From: Dinochytrium kinnereticum
Taxonomy: Eukaryota > Chytridiomycota > Chytridiomycetes > Chytridiales > Chytridiaceae
Length of the DNA stretch: 64,000 nucleotides
Assembly (NCBI GenBank): GCA_027604005.1
Contig: JADGJT010000032.1
Location: 1 to 64,000, forward strand
Reading direction: 5' to 3'
Shown: positions 44,403 through 56,111 of the stretch, piece by piece
Layout of the letters: the number at the start of each line of letters is the position of its first letter
Numbering within the stretch: position 1 is the first letter of the stretch
Notes under the pieces: generated by a model
Told to the model about the DNA's origin: nothing
The model's input: only the letters and a program-made list of their open reading frames with translations
The model's database searches: none
Program-made: the position numbers and the translations under genes

Positions 44403-47400
44403 ATGGAGACGCAGCTCCTCGATCCTCCACCGGCACCAAAGGACGTACTCGCAAAGTCTGGCCGTCCACTCCGCATCCCTTCAGACCTGTTCCGCGTCTC
44501 TTTAACCGAGAACATTGTCCATACCTGTAAGCTCTTGACCTCCCTCTCTTGTAGATTCATGCCTTGAGCTCTCACGTCCTAACCCTGCAAATAACAAAAA
44601 AAAAAAAAAAACAAAGATACGCTCTCCATCCAGCCCATTCCCATCGCAAATGGCGTCTGGGCAAAGTTTCGGATCTTCTGCGCACTCGAGAAGGCTCTGG
44701 AGGGAAAGCTGGATAACGCTGTTTACGATGGAGGTGAGTTCGTGGTTTGGCTATCTTATGTTTTCGTTGAAGCCTGGCTGTTACGGGGGTTTTGACGTTT
44801 CCAACATCTTGCGTTAAAAAAGAGGACACTGTGTACTCGATGGATCTGCTCCCAAGCGAAGTATGCGGACAGCGAGAAGTGACCATCTCTCGAGAAGAAG
44901 AGAAGGAACAAAGCGAACAAGCGTGAGTCCCAACCTCTTCCATCCCGTTCACCTAACCACGCATCCCAGCAGCTTCTTCCACATCTGGTCCCAAACCTTC
45001 CCCAAATCAACCCAGTACGAAACCAGTCTCAAGAAACACGGCATGCTCCACATCCCCCCCACATCGCCACCCCCCTCCACAACCCCGTTCCACTCCACCC
45101 ACTCATCCCACATCCAGACCTTTCTTAAATCCGTTCTACTCCACCGCTCCCGCAAGCTCTCTCATCACATTGACGCGTCACCCCCCACGGCCTCATTCGC
45201 GATGCTTGATCCAAGCCCTGTTCTCAAGGAAGGATGGAAGTCGATTCACTCTGGGTACACTGGGACGGTGGTCGGGTTTGCTGATGGAGGTGTTGGGGTG
45301 AGGGTGGGGGCTGTTTCGGTTGGGATTGTTGGGAGGGAGGTGGTGGCGCGTGAGGTTTTTGAGGAGTGTGGTGGGGTTGAGGGGTTTGAAGCTATTGTGG
45401 ATGGATTGATGGTGAGGATGGAAGGTGGTGATAAGGCTTTTGTTGTGGAGGGGGTTGAGGGTAGGAAGAGTGAGGAGGTTGAGGTTGAGATCATTAGAGA
45501 GGGCAAAGAGGATGAAAAGTAAGCATGTCTCTGCTCTGTTCTTAATCACGTTTTGGTTTTGTGTTTTTTTTTTTTTTTTGGTTTGCCTTCAAGATCTGGC
45601 GCTTTTTCAGTTAAAGCTCTTTGGCCTTTCAACTCCTCCATTCTAACCATCACCCTTCCAGAACAACCCTCCCGAACCTTCCCCCCATTCTGAACCCCAC
45701 CCACCGCGCACTCAGCCCCTCAACACCATCACTCCGAGTCCGCCACATCCAAACCCACGACCCCAAATCGCTGGACCTCTCCGACCTACACCACCTCCCA
45801 TTAGACTCCTGCACCCTCCTTCCTTTCCAACCCCTCAACATCTCAAACGACCCAACCCTTTTTGAGAAGTCGGGGAACGTGGCTGGATACCAGATTTCCG
45901 TTATGAAGGAAGTTGGACCTGGTGAGGGGATTGGGGAGTGGGTGAAACGAGTTGTGGAGGGAAGGGAGGCTGATTGTGGGGAGTGGTGTTCTAATAGGTG
46001 AGTGGTGTTCCGTACTTCTGCCTTTTGTGCTTCTACTGTGTTGTTTTGTTTTGTTTTTTTGACTTGAAACGAAAAAGGTACATGGACATCTTCGGTATCA
46101 AGCTCTCCAAAGCCCCCTGTCATCTTCCCGGAAGAGCCGTCCCGATTCACCCAAAGGTATATATCCAACTGACGACAAAATTCCCTGGATTAACAATAAA
46201 CAAGGAGACCCTTTGCTCCCTTCGATTCACCAAACATCCCAAAGATGCCTCGGGAACCCCACACCGTGGTGTTGAAGTGGTTCAACGGGCGGGTGAGGTT
46301 AAGGCGGCGGGACGGAAGCTTGTTAAGTGGGCAGTTTTGAATCTGGACCCGATGCTGGGGAGACGGGAGGTTGAGGACTTTGTTAGGGAGGTGTCGAGGG
46401 TGGGTTTGTTTTTGTTTTTATTTGTTGTTTTTTTGTTTTTGCTTTTCTTTCTTCTTTTTTTTATATTTTTTTTATGGGAGGCTGGGGGGGAGTCGATTCC
46501 CATTCGTTTTTCAACTAACATAGGTGAATCGATTTCGTCTTTCCTTTTTATTCATTTCTTTATTTCTCTCCATAATGCCAGACGGCTGCGACGGTGTCAC
46601 TCCACCTCCCACTCTCCCCCTTCCCCCCGACCATCTCACCATTCTGGACGTTCTCCGCGACAATCCCACGTTCAAAGGACCCCACCCTCCCCACCCTCCC
46701 CTCCCTCGCTGAATCCTTCCAACGTCACCTGACCCTGACCGACCGGCCATTCACCTCTGACTGGTCGAAAACCTGGATCCAGAACGCTCTCACCGAATGT
46801 CCCAACGCCGAATTCCTTCTCGTGCTTCTGGCGAGTGAGGATCAGGTTTCTCATGATTGTGTTAAAGGCGTTGCTGAGGAGCGGAAGCGTGGGGCCGTTC
46901 GGATGCCCACGCAATGTGTTTTGGGGAGGAGGATTTCGGGGAGCTTTGTGACCAGGAGTGGGTGGGTTAAGACGATGGTAGGGCAGGTTAAGACCAAGTT
47001 TGAGAGATTTTGGGAGGAGGAGGAGAAGGAGGCCTTGCCTGGTGCTGTTGAGGAGGGGCAGGACGTTATGGTGATTGGGGTTGCGGTGAGAAATACATTT
47101 TGTTTTGTTTTTTTCTTTCTTGTTGGGGTTGATGGATAGGTATGCGGGTCGGGTCGTAGAGGATAATTGGATACTTCTGCGTTGATTGTTCAGCTCAAAC
47201 TTACGTATGTATTTTTTTTACGTTCAGACAAAGATCGAGGTGCATCTCCCAAGCGTTCGAACCCGTGAATCAAAATCTCAGGATAACTCCACATCAACCT
47301 TATCGGTGTCAGGTAGCCTGGCATTACTTACCCACTCTTCTGATTTCATTTTCAAACCCTCCCCAACCTAGCCTCAACGGACTCAACCTTTGAAACCTAC

Positions 47401-48215
47401 AAAACGCATGTACTCAGCCTCCCAACGCATCACCACCCATCCCTGACATCCCCCATCCTCAAGATCCTGGAAGCCCACAAACTTCGAACCGCACGGCTTC
47501 CCAACCGGATCCTCCTGCTCCGATACTGGGAAGAAGACGCTGTTGCGATAGGTAAAACCTGGGATGAGGTGCTCGGAAGAGAGCTGGGACAGCTTAGACA
47601 CGCGTGTGAGAACATGGACGTAAGGTACAGGCCGCTGGTGACCATCATCGTTGCTGGGGTTTGTCTCGGGTTTGGGGTTTCCTGGGACGGTGGTGATGAA
47701 GAGGAGAGGTGGCAGAGTGCAGGTGATGGCGTTGCTTGCGGGAAAGAAGGGGTAGTTCTGAGTGACCCTGTGGTGGATTCAAACAGATTCGGTAAGATGC
47801 ATTGCTCACTCCCATCAACAAGGCTGACCAAAAAAAAACCTAACATCTGCGGGCGACATCTGCGGGCGACAAACAAGAGTTCCTTCTCGTGCCCCCAACC
47901 CCTAAGCAACATCAACAAGAGAAGCATCACCACCACTCGATCCTCGAAGGCGTGACAACCTCACTGGATCCCATGCCCACGCCCATGAAGAGAGCGCGGA
48001 GGGGCGGCATGCGGTTCGATCGAATGGTCGGGGTGAGGGCAAGGCATGGGGAGGAGGGTTTCCGCGCACCGTTGCATGTGGTGGTTGCGCATGATGAGAA
48101 TGGGATTGGCGTGGAAGGGCTTTGGGGCACGTTGCTTGGGTTTGGAAGGGAGGGAGGCGAGCAGGGGTGGATGCTGATGCCCATCGCTGAGGCGATCGCG
48201 GGGATGAGGGCGTAG
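44403..48215 (+). CDS. Divergent Argonaute with degenerate catalytic site
   Basis: Eleven exons (44403-44526, 44617-44733, 44823-44922, 44973-45518, 45662-45997, 46078-46156, 46205-46399, 46582-47085, 47228-47312, 47372-47791, 47878-48215) close in phase at 947 codons plus stop. N domain: SLTENIVHTYTLSI, AVYDGEDTVYSM. L1: GWKSIHSGY (about 201-209). L2 after a poorly conserved PAZ: RYMDIFGIKL and ETLCSL. MID: WAVLNLD and MPTQCVL (about 607-613). PIWI: RILLLRYWEED, HACENMDVRYRPLVTIIV, FEFLLVPPTP, LHVVVAHDEN. Of the slicer tetrad, Asp1 maps to Ala667/Thr668 and Asp2 to Tyr747; His902 is kept. It probably binds guide RNA but does not cut. One intron (46157-46204) has length 48 and no stop, so it could also be retained. 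Confidence 0.85.
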
Positions 48216-48649
48216 AACTCTTCTTTTTTCTTTTCTCCTTCTTCTTTTTGTCTTCTCTCTTCTCTTTTTTTTTCTCCTTTTTCCCTCCATGGCCAGCGCA
48301 TTCATTGCAGGGAGCGTCGCGGGAGGAGGTGCATTCGCATCGCGTCGCGTCGAGTCGTCGTGTTGGCGGGAGTTGCAGTCGTTGGCAGAGGTGGAAAGAA
48401 CCAAAGAAAGAATCTTGATTTCAGGGTGTGCCACAGTTCCAGAACCAGTTGGAGGCCCAAGCCATCCATCCATCCATCACTCACCCCATCATCCGTCCGT
48501 CTCTGTGTCCGTCCGCACTCACCACTCACCGCCGGCGACGAGCGACGAGCCCTTGTTGAGGGAGGGGGAAAGAGAGTGAGAGAAAGAGAGGGAGAGAGGG
48601 AGTGTGAGGACGAGGAGGGAGGGATTCCCTCAAAACAACAAACAGAAGC
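48216..48649. other. Intergenic
   Basis: About 430 bp between the Argonaute stop and the RhoGAP start. CT-rich at 48230-48290, then GC-rich low-complexity leader. No gene recognised. Confidence 0.5.
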
Positions 48650-51600
48650 ATGCAGCAGCAGCAGAACGCATCACTGCCCGATCTGGCCGCATCGCATCCG
48701 CAGCACCACGCGGGGACCACCCTGCCGCTGATCACGTCGTCGCAGCAGTCGCTGGTGGTGTCGGGCGGTGCGGGCGGTGGTGAGGGCAGCGTTCGAAGCC
48801 CTGCAGCCCCAGCAGCAGCAGCAGCAGCAGCGGCCAGGGGCAAGCGATGGCCAGGCAATGCACACTCGGAGGCCCCGCAGCAGCAGCCTCCGTCAGGGCG
48901 GCAGCAGCAGGGGCAGCAGGGGCAGCAGGGGCAGGGCCGGGGGGCAGGAGACACTTCTGGAGGCAAGTCGCTTGCCTCGAAATTCAAACATTTCTTTAAG
49001 CGCGGAGACCAGCCACTGCCCCCCTCCCCCTCCCCCTCTCCCCTCCCGCTCACCCCCACCACCACCACCACCACCACCACGAGGGCACAAGGAGGCATGC
49101 CCGACGACGGCGACAACGACGGCAAGACAGCAGCGACACCCTCGCTGCCGCAGGCCATCCCCGCCCACCAGCTCAGATTCAACATCACCCCACAGCAGAT
49201 GCACAACGTGCTGTTGCATCCCCCGCTGTCGGTGCTCCTTGCCGCAGAGGCCGATCAGACCCCGCAGCAGGCTGCACCGCCGCCGATCACTGTCCAGGTG
49301 CGTTACTGAGGGGCAGCCTTTCCGCCTGCGATCAGGCGTCGTCCGTCTCTCCCTCTTTTTTCTTTCTTCCTCAGGCAGGCACACATTGTTTGTTTGTTTG
49401 GGTCATCTCTCTTTATTTGCGCATTCATTTGAGCGATCGCATGCACCCGTTGATGCATCTGGCCGTCATGGCCGTCGTCGTCGTCGTCGTTGGTGCAGAG
49501 CGTCCCCCCCCAGCGGCGTCCCTCAGGGCCCGACCACACGGGAAAATGACGAGTTTGCCAGGGTTGCGGGGCAGTGGGCGGCGCGAAGGTGAGCGCGGGT
49601 GNNNNNNNNNNTCTGCCCCCCCCCCATTGAAAAAGACAAAAATTTCCCATTCTGCCTGCCCATGGCCCATCTCCATGCTGACCGCGTCTCCCTTCCCCCT
49701 TCCCCCGACACCCCCGCAAACAGCACGGACGCACCTCGCCCCTCCCCGCCGTCGTCTCTGCTCATCCGCCTCCACCTCCCTCTCCCGCCGCCAACCCGCC
49801 CGTCGCATTCTCGCTCCCGCCGCATCCGCCCCCGCCCACCGTCAACACAAACCTGTCGCGCTCGTGGTCAGGCGGCAAGATGTTTGGGTCAAAGGACAGG
49901 CATGGCTCCGCAGCGTCGCTTTCGCCTGCTGAGAAGTCTCCCTCGCGGACTGGATCAAAGTCCGACTCGGCCTCACGTGGTGGAGGGAAGGGGGAGGAGG
50001 GGGAGAGCAGGTCATCCCTCATCGGGAGGACGTTGCTGGGAAGACGGCCGTCAAGGTCAAAGAGAGGGCACTCAAAGGACGACGTTTCTGCTAGTGGTAA
50101 TGTGAATGGGTCGTCCAAGGGTTCTTTGGTCGTGGCCCCCATGATTGTTGCGGAACCTGCAAACATGACGGCCGAGCCCGCATCGCCTGCATCCGCCTTT
50201 CCAGAGTATGTACCTGTGGTTCCGAATAAGAGTACTGCAGTCGAGAGAGTTGCGATGCACCCGACTCCACTTCCTCAACCTCCTTCATCCACACCATCAG
50301 AGCCCGTCGCCTCCCTGGCCCCACCTAAACCACGCGGTCTCTTCCGCGGCCGACAAGCACCCACAGACCCGGCCAACGCGCAGCAGCAGCAGCAGCAACC
50401 GCCAGTGCAGCCCCCAAGCTCAGGTGAGACACTCACTGAACTTTTGTGAAATCCGACGCTGAAAACCCCCTCCTCTCCTTTTTCTCTCATCCCACCGTCA
50501 GGTCTGATGGGCTGGTTTAGGTCCTCCAAAAACGCGGCCGGAAAATCCACCAACGCCACCACGCCCTCTTCAAACGCCCCGCCTTCCAAACCATTCACCA
50601 CAACCTCCCAAGCATCCTCCCAACTTTCCCCTCCAACCACCACCAAGACCGCCGATCAGATTGCCGCCGCCGCGGCGGTGGCCTCCTTGCTCGCCAACGG
50701 AGGGTCCGGGGGAACCGCCCCCTCCCTGCCCCCGGCGAATGGCGTTTCAAACGGAGCCACCCTCGCAGCGCTTCTTCAGAATCCCAATGCAGTGTCAGCG
50801 GATGAGCCCGAGGGTTTGGTGTTCTGCACCGATTTGTTGCTGGCAACCACCAGGTCCGGAAAGGAAGGTGTGCCGATGGTTGTGTTGGCTTGTGTTGAGT
50901 TTTTGGATCAGTTTGGGCTTGCGACGGAAGGGCTTTACAGGATTCCTGGGTCTCACAAGAGGGTGAAAGAGTGGCAGGAGAGGTTTGAGGAGGCCGCCGC
51001 ACAGAGCTCTCCAGAATCCACGTCCCTTGGCGTGGTTCAAGCCTCACCGTCTTGTCCCTCCTGGAAGGTTTGGTCTGGGCTGACATTGGTCACCGACGAC
51101 TCAAACTCCCACAGTCCCCCAACCCCACCCCCGAAATCCCCAGTGTTGGGGTCAGCCGCGACGCCGTCTGATCTCACTCTTCAATCCCCTCCTCAACCCT
51201 CCGCAAATGCTGCTCCGTCCACTGTGAACCTGTACCTCGAGATTTTGTCCAACTTGACGTCTCCGGAGGCTGACCCTCGGACGCGATGGAGCGCGCTGCC
51301 ACCTACGACGGTTGGACCCGTGGTTGTGTTTGAGGGAGAGGGATCAGCGACTGTGGCGTCCGTTTTAAAGAGGTTTTTGATAAAGATCAAAGGAGGGTTG
51401 GTTGGCAAGACTGGGTTCTGGGAGAGGCTCGAGGATGAGATTTTAGGTGAGTTTTGAATTTCACTCCCTTGTCTATGCTTTTGTTTGTGTTTTTTGATTT
51501 AATGCTTTACTGGTTTGATGGGAAATCAAAGACACGGCCTCACCGTTACCCCTGACCCTGCGCATTCGTCGAACGATGCTGGAGCGCCTCCCAACCTCCT

Positions 51601-51767
51601 CTCACCTTGCGACCCTGGCACACCTCTTTGCACACCTCAACAGAGTGTCTCACCGTTCTGCTGACAATAAGATGACTGCAAAGAATCTGGCGATTTCCCT
51701 GTTCCCGCAAGGCATCACGGGCGCAGAGTATCTGATTGAACGGTATGACGAGGTTTTCTTCAAGTGA
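48650..51767 (+). CDS. RhoGAP-domain protein with long low-complexity N-terminus
   Basis: Exons: 48650-49297 (phase 0 at a CAG/GTGCGT donor), probably 49527-49588, an exon from about 49720 to 50423, 50502-51446 and 51532-51767 (TGA). The 10-base N run at 49602-49611 lies between exons 2 and 3, so that join is unproven; 49880 could instead be a separate start (MFGSKDRHGS). The N-terminal half is rich in Gln, Ser, Pro. The RhoGAP domain begins VPMVVLACVEFLDQFGLATEGLYRIPGS with the arginine finger, has a spacer of about 80 residues, then TVASVLKRFLIKIKGGLV and MTAKNLAISLFPQGI. It would stimulate GTP hydrolysis by Rho/Cdc42 GTPases, acting on actin and wall polarity. Some conserved residues between are diverged. 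Confidence 0.83.
49602..49611. other. Assembly gap (10 N)
   Basis: Conventional 10-base gap marker within the RhoGAP gene, flanked by a G-rich donor-like stretch and a C-run; real length unknown. Confidence 0.98.
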
Positions 51768-52841
51768 AGGATGGAAAGTGGGGGACGACGGGGGGGGAAG
51801 GTTCCCTAGGACTCTTTCTCACAATTTCGTGTCAATGATTTTGGTTTCGTCTCTTAGTTTGTTTTTTTTTCCTTTAGTTTCGTTTTTGCCCTTTTTTTGT
51901 TTGTTTTGTGCTTCCTTCTTTTACCGGTTTTTTCGTTGTTTTTTTGTTGTTTTTTTGTTTTTTTTTTATCGGTCTTTTTCTTCCTTACCTTTTTTTTTCT
52001 TTCCATTCGTTTTTTTTTTCTTTCCTTGTTTCTTTGCTTTTTAGCACCATTGGGGGTTTCTGTCGTCTAGAAAAGAAAAAGAGGAAAAAAGAGCTCATTA
52101 CCAGCTGATACGTTTCTCGCTTCTGTTTTTCTAACTTGTTTTTATCACAACCGCTATGGAGTTTCGTACGTTTCGCGTTGGATGGGAAAACTTGTTCTTC
52201 TGTGGTTGTCTTGTTCCAGCCATTTACTTTTTTTTTCATCCTTCTTTCCGCTTCACTCCCTTTTACTTGTCGCGTTGCAGGGATAAGCGCTTGCCTGCCC
52301 TGCTCTCTTTTGCTTTTCTCGGTTGCGGGGGTCTTGGGAAATATAACCCGCACATCCCAAGGAATGGTTGACCTTTGCGGTTTATGTTCATGTCCACAGG
52401 GATCATTTTCACGTTTGCTCAGCTGTGTTGGGATCATCGCAATGGCTGTGAAGCGCATGCCGCAGCAGATTCAAGTCCAGGAGAAACTGTCTGCCAACAC
52501 CGCGACCACCTCGCCTCGTCCTTCACCACTTGTGCAGCCATTTCACGCTCTTGCCTCAGTATCGGAAGAAACAACAGAGAGAAGGGCAAAGAAACACGCA
52601 CCCAGCTCACTCTCTTCATCTCCGTCACGCCGTCTCAACGTCCTCCAGCCTTCCATCCGCGTCCGCGTCGCCAACACACGTCGTCCACCACCATGCAGAG
52701 GCCTATAAAAAAAAAAAATTGCCTCTGGAAAGCTTCCTACTCGCCTGCCCCTTCAAACGTCCCTTCATCCCCCCACCAACGACACGCGGATTGCAACTCC
52801 TTCAACCACTCAAGCGTACCAGGGCAGACCCCCTTCCCACG
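51768..52841. other. Intergenic / 5' leader
   Basis: About 1.07 kb. T-rich 3' UTR of the RhoGAP gene to 52070. A frame from 52442 to 52708 (MAVKRMPQQIQVQEKLSAN) looks protein-like but ends in a basic Arg/Pro stretch with no family match; it could be an upstream exon of the helicase gene or a leader. Not called. Confidence 0.4.
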
Positions 52842-55800
52842 ATGCACGCGCAACCGCTGCTGTTCCAAGCGATGCGGTCCTGCGAAAACTCTATCAGGGC
52901 CCATCATCGCCTTGAGCTGACCTACCTCCTGATGCGCCGTCTCCTCAGCTCCACAGCATGCTCTCCAGCAACCCATCACACTCACCATCGTTCATCTCGT
53001 TCCTTCACAACGGCCTCAAGGGGTGTGGTGCGTGGTAGAGGCGCTGCCCCCGACTGCCACTTTCTCCACCCAGTTCGTCCGATTCCCTTGGTCGTCCATT
53101 CAAGAGCCGCGCACTCTGCGCAGGAATCATCTGCGTTGGGTGATGTGGTTTCTACGGCGTGGACGAGAGATGCGGGGCGCATGAAGGTTTCTGCATCCGC
53201 CCCTCTGGAATCGCCGCATGCTGTCCGGAAGCATAAGACGGGTCAACGAGCATCACGAGAGAAAGCGCCTTTCGGCACCGTCGATGAGCAGCCGACATCA
53301 TCATCATTTGTGGAGGACGGTAAGGGAGAAACGGGATGGAAGATGGTTGAGGATTCAAAGATGGGATCAGCCATGTCCGAAACCACGCGAGGAATTGGCT
53401 CGATGGACCCTGATAGGTTTTCGTTCAAGGGCTCTACAGAGTTTGATGATACGTTCAGACTTTCGATGGGGTTGGATGAAACGTATTCTTGTCGGATTTC
53501 GGTGGAAGGAGATACATCTGGGGGTGATGAAGCCAGAGTGTCTTTCGAGGATGGGGTGGATTTCGATGATGATTCTTCCTCTGCTGAAGCGGGTTATCAA
53601 GAGTCAAAACCTAGCTTTTCAGGTGAGATCTTTAGTTGAATAGTCTCTTTACACTTTCCGTCTTCTTTTCGCTTTCTTTTTGAGATTGACCCAAGCACGC
53701 ACGTCCTCATTTTGTTATGAAGCGTGACTGACACAGATCGTTCACAGCTTCAACATCATTAGAGTCCATCGAGCATCAAGTCCCTACCACGAACTCACAC
53801 GCAACAACTCAGCTTCAGAAAATCCCTCCCACGAATACGCGCCTCACACCTGGGCGTCCCAGATCCATGGAACGCGAGGTTGCGATCATTCTGCCGAATC
53901 CTGACCACCAAATGAACGTGGATTCGCAATATTTCTTAGATCAGGAGCTGGAGCAGATCAGGCGAAAGACCAGGCCTTTGACAGTCTACATTGGAAAGAT
54001 TGAACCATTGGAAGATGTTAGTGATAAGGAGGGGCAGGAGCTTCAGTTCACCAAAGAGCAGAGTGACTTGTTGCGTCTTTTGGATAGCGGATGTGATGTT
54101 TATTTCACTGGTTTGTGAGATTTTTACTGCTGGTTGTTGTTGTTTTTTCTCCCTCTTCTGTTTCTTCGGAATTGCTGTCATTTCGTTTTGTTGTCAGCGT
54201 GGGCGTCTCACCCCTTTGCAACTCACTCAGGAAAAGCTGGAACTGGGAAGACGGAAGTCTTGAAGAGGTTCATTGAGAGATCTCAAGCAGCAGGGAAGAA
54301 AGTGGCCGTTACGGTATGGGTCTACGATTCTTTCTTTTTACATATGCACTGTACCATCTCACATTTAAAGTTGCGTTGTGTTTTTCCCAGGCGCCCACTG
54401 GAATTGCGGCTTCTCATGTAAGGAACACTCTAGACAATTATATAGGTTACTGATCTGTTACTCAGTTAAGCGGAACGACCCTTCACAGCTATTTCGGCCT
54501 ATCGGGTGACGGAAAAAATTCAGCGGACGACATTATTCGCAGAGCCATGCGCCGTAAAACCGATGCACTAAGCAAACGATACCGTGAAGTCGATATTATC
54601 GTCATTGACGAGGTCTCCATGGTCAAAAGATCGGATTTCTTTGCAATCTACCGTGCGATGGAGAAACTGCGAGGTGAAAATGCGGCAAGTTCAACATCAG
54701 GTTCTCCTTTCTGCGGGGTTCAGGTGGTTCTTTCTGGGGACTTTTTCCAGCTTCCTCCTGTGGAAACGAGGAGGGCCCCGAAAGGTGACATTAGCTTGAA
54801 CGATATCACAACGTGGCTCGGGAATCAGAGATTCACTTATCGGAAAGGTCAACGTGAAGCCCAAGATCAGGTCTCTCTTTCGAATCATGATGAGGAGGAT
54901 TCGTATGATCTTGATTTTTCGAGCCAGGAAATGAAAATGTCTCCTTATTTGTTTAAGGGCTCCGTTTGGAGAGAGCTTATGAAGGGTGGAATGAAGACCG
55001 CGGTGCTTTCTCAGTCGCATCGACAGGTGGATATGAATTTCATTGACATATTGGACCGGTTGAGATTTGGGGAGATAGATGCGGACGTTAGTGAAAAGTT
55101 GGCAGCGCATGTTGGGAAGAAACTCTTCAAAGATGGAATTGAGGTGATTGATTTCGTTTCTCTTGTATTGTTGGTCGACCCTTTGTCGTTCCCTCTCTGG
55201 CCTTTCCAATTAAGCTTTCGGCTTGGCTTTCTCTTAACACAATTCCTCGGGGGGAAAACAGGCAACGAGACTTTGCGCCTTTCGTGATTCCGCTTATGCT
55301 TACAACATGAACAAGCTTTACAATTTGCGGAATGGTTCCATGGTCTACTACCCCGCCTACGACATGGCATCCGGTGACGCCTTCACATCAGGCGGCTCAG
55401 ACGCGAAAGCCTACCGTCAACAGCTCAAACCATTCTTCTCCCGATTCTTCCAAGCCAGTAAAAGCCTATTCCTCACCGTCGGTGCTCAAGTCATTCTCAT
55501 CCACAACGTCAGTGTTCAGCGGGGCCTCGTGAATGGGTCTCGAGGTGTTGTGGTCGGGTTCATGGAGCAGCATGATCCCAAGATTGGGGCGGCTCGAAAT
55601 CTCCCCATCATTCGATTCGCGAATGGGAGTGAGTACCTTGTTGGGTATCATCTATTTTCGGCGGAGGTGGCGGATAACCTTACGATTCAGAGGCTGCAGC
55701 TTCCCATAAGCCTTGGTTGGGCCATCACGATTCATAAAAGTCAGGGGATGTCGCTTGATTATGTGGAGGTGGATCTTCCGGCGGCTTTTGCGAATGGACA

Positions 55801-55951
55801 GGCTTATGTTGCTATGAGCAGGGCTAGGAGTTTGGAGGGGCTGAGTCTGAGGGAGAATTTGACGGCGGATATGATTAAATGTAGTGAGGAGGTCAAGTCA
55901 TTTTACAAGACGCTGCATAACGGTGTGCCGCAGCTTCCGTCGCGCGCTTAG
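52842..55951 (+). CDS. PIF1: Pif1-family DNA helicase, mitochondrial-type N-terminus
   Basis: Six exons (52842-53622, 53748-54110, 54231-54313, 54391-54417, 54466-55143, 55262-55951) close in phase at 873 codons plus stop. A second ATG at 52932 begins MRRLLSSTACSPATHH, Arg/Ser-rich and acid-free, a likely mitochondrial presequence. An acidic low-complexity region follows. Helicase motifs: QFTKEQSDLLRLLDSGCDVYFTG, Walker A GKAGTGKT, APTGIAASH, LSGTTLHSYFGL, Walker B VIDEVSM, VVLSGDFFQLPPV, SQSHRQVD, a long insertion, then LSLGWAITIHKSQG and VAMSRARSLEGL. Pif1 unwinds DNA 5' to 3' and works on mitochondrial DNA, telomeres and G-quadruplexes. Start choice between the two ATGs is open. Confidence 0.93.
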
Positions 55952-56111
55952 GGCACCTTCTCAAACTCACTTAGCATCTCTAATCTTCAGGATGCTGTTT
56001 TACTTTAGCACTCGCGACTTTCTTTTTTTTTGCTGTTGTTTGCTTCCCGTGCATTTTATTTCGATGTACATATGTGCTATAAAAAAATAAAATAAAGGAG
56101 AATCCCGACAC
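55952..56111. other. Convergent 3' region
   Basis: Only 160 bp between two convergent stop codons; contains AAAAAATAAAATAAAG polyadenylation-like sequence near 56081-56097. Confidence 0.6.

Noticed and set aside
47902..47935. HQQEKHHHH, His-rich run as an engineered tag
   Set aside because: It sits within a natural Argonaute exon that is in phase on both sides; low-complexity insertion, not a tag.
51850..52060. Phe-rich hydrophobic frames as membrane proteins
   Set aside because: They are translations of T-runs in the 3' UTR of the RhoGAP gene.
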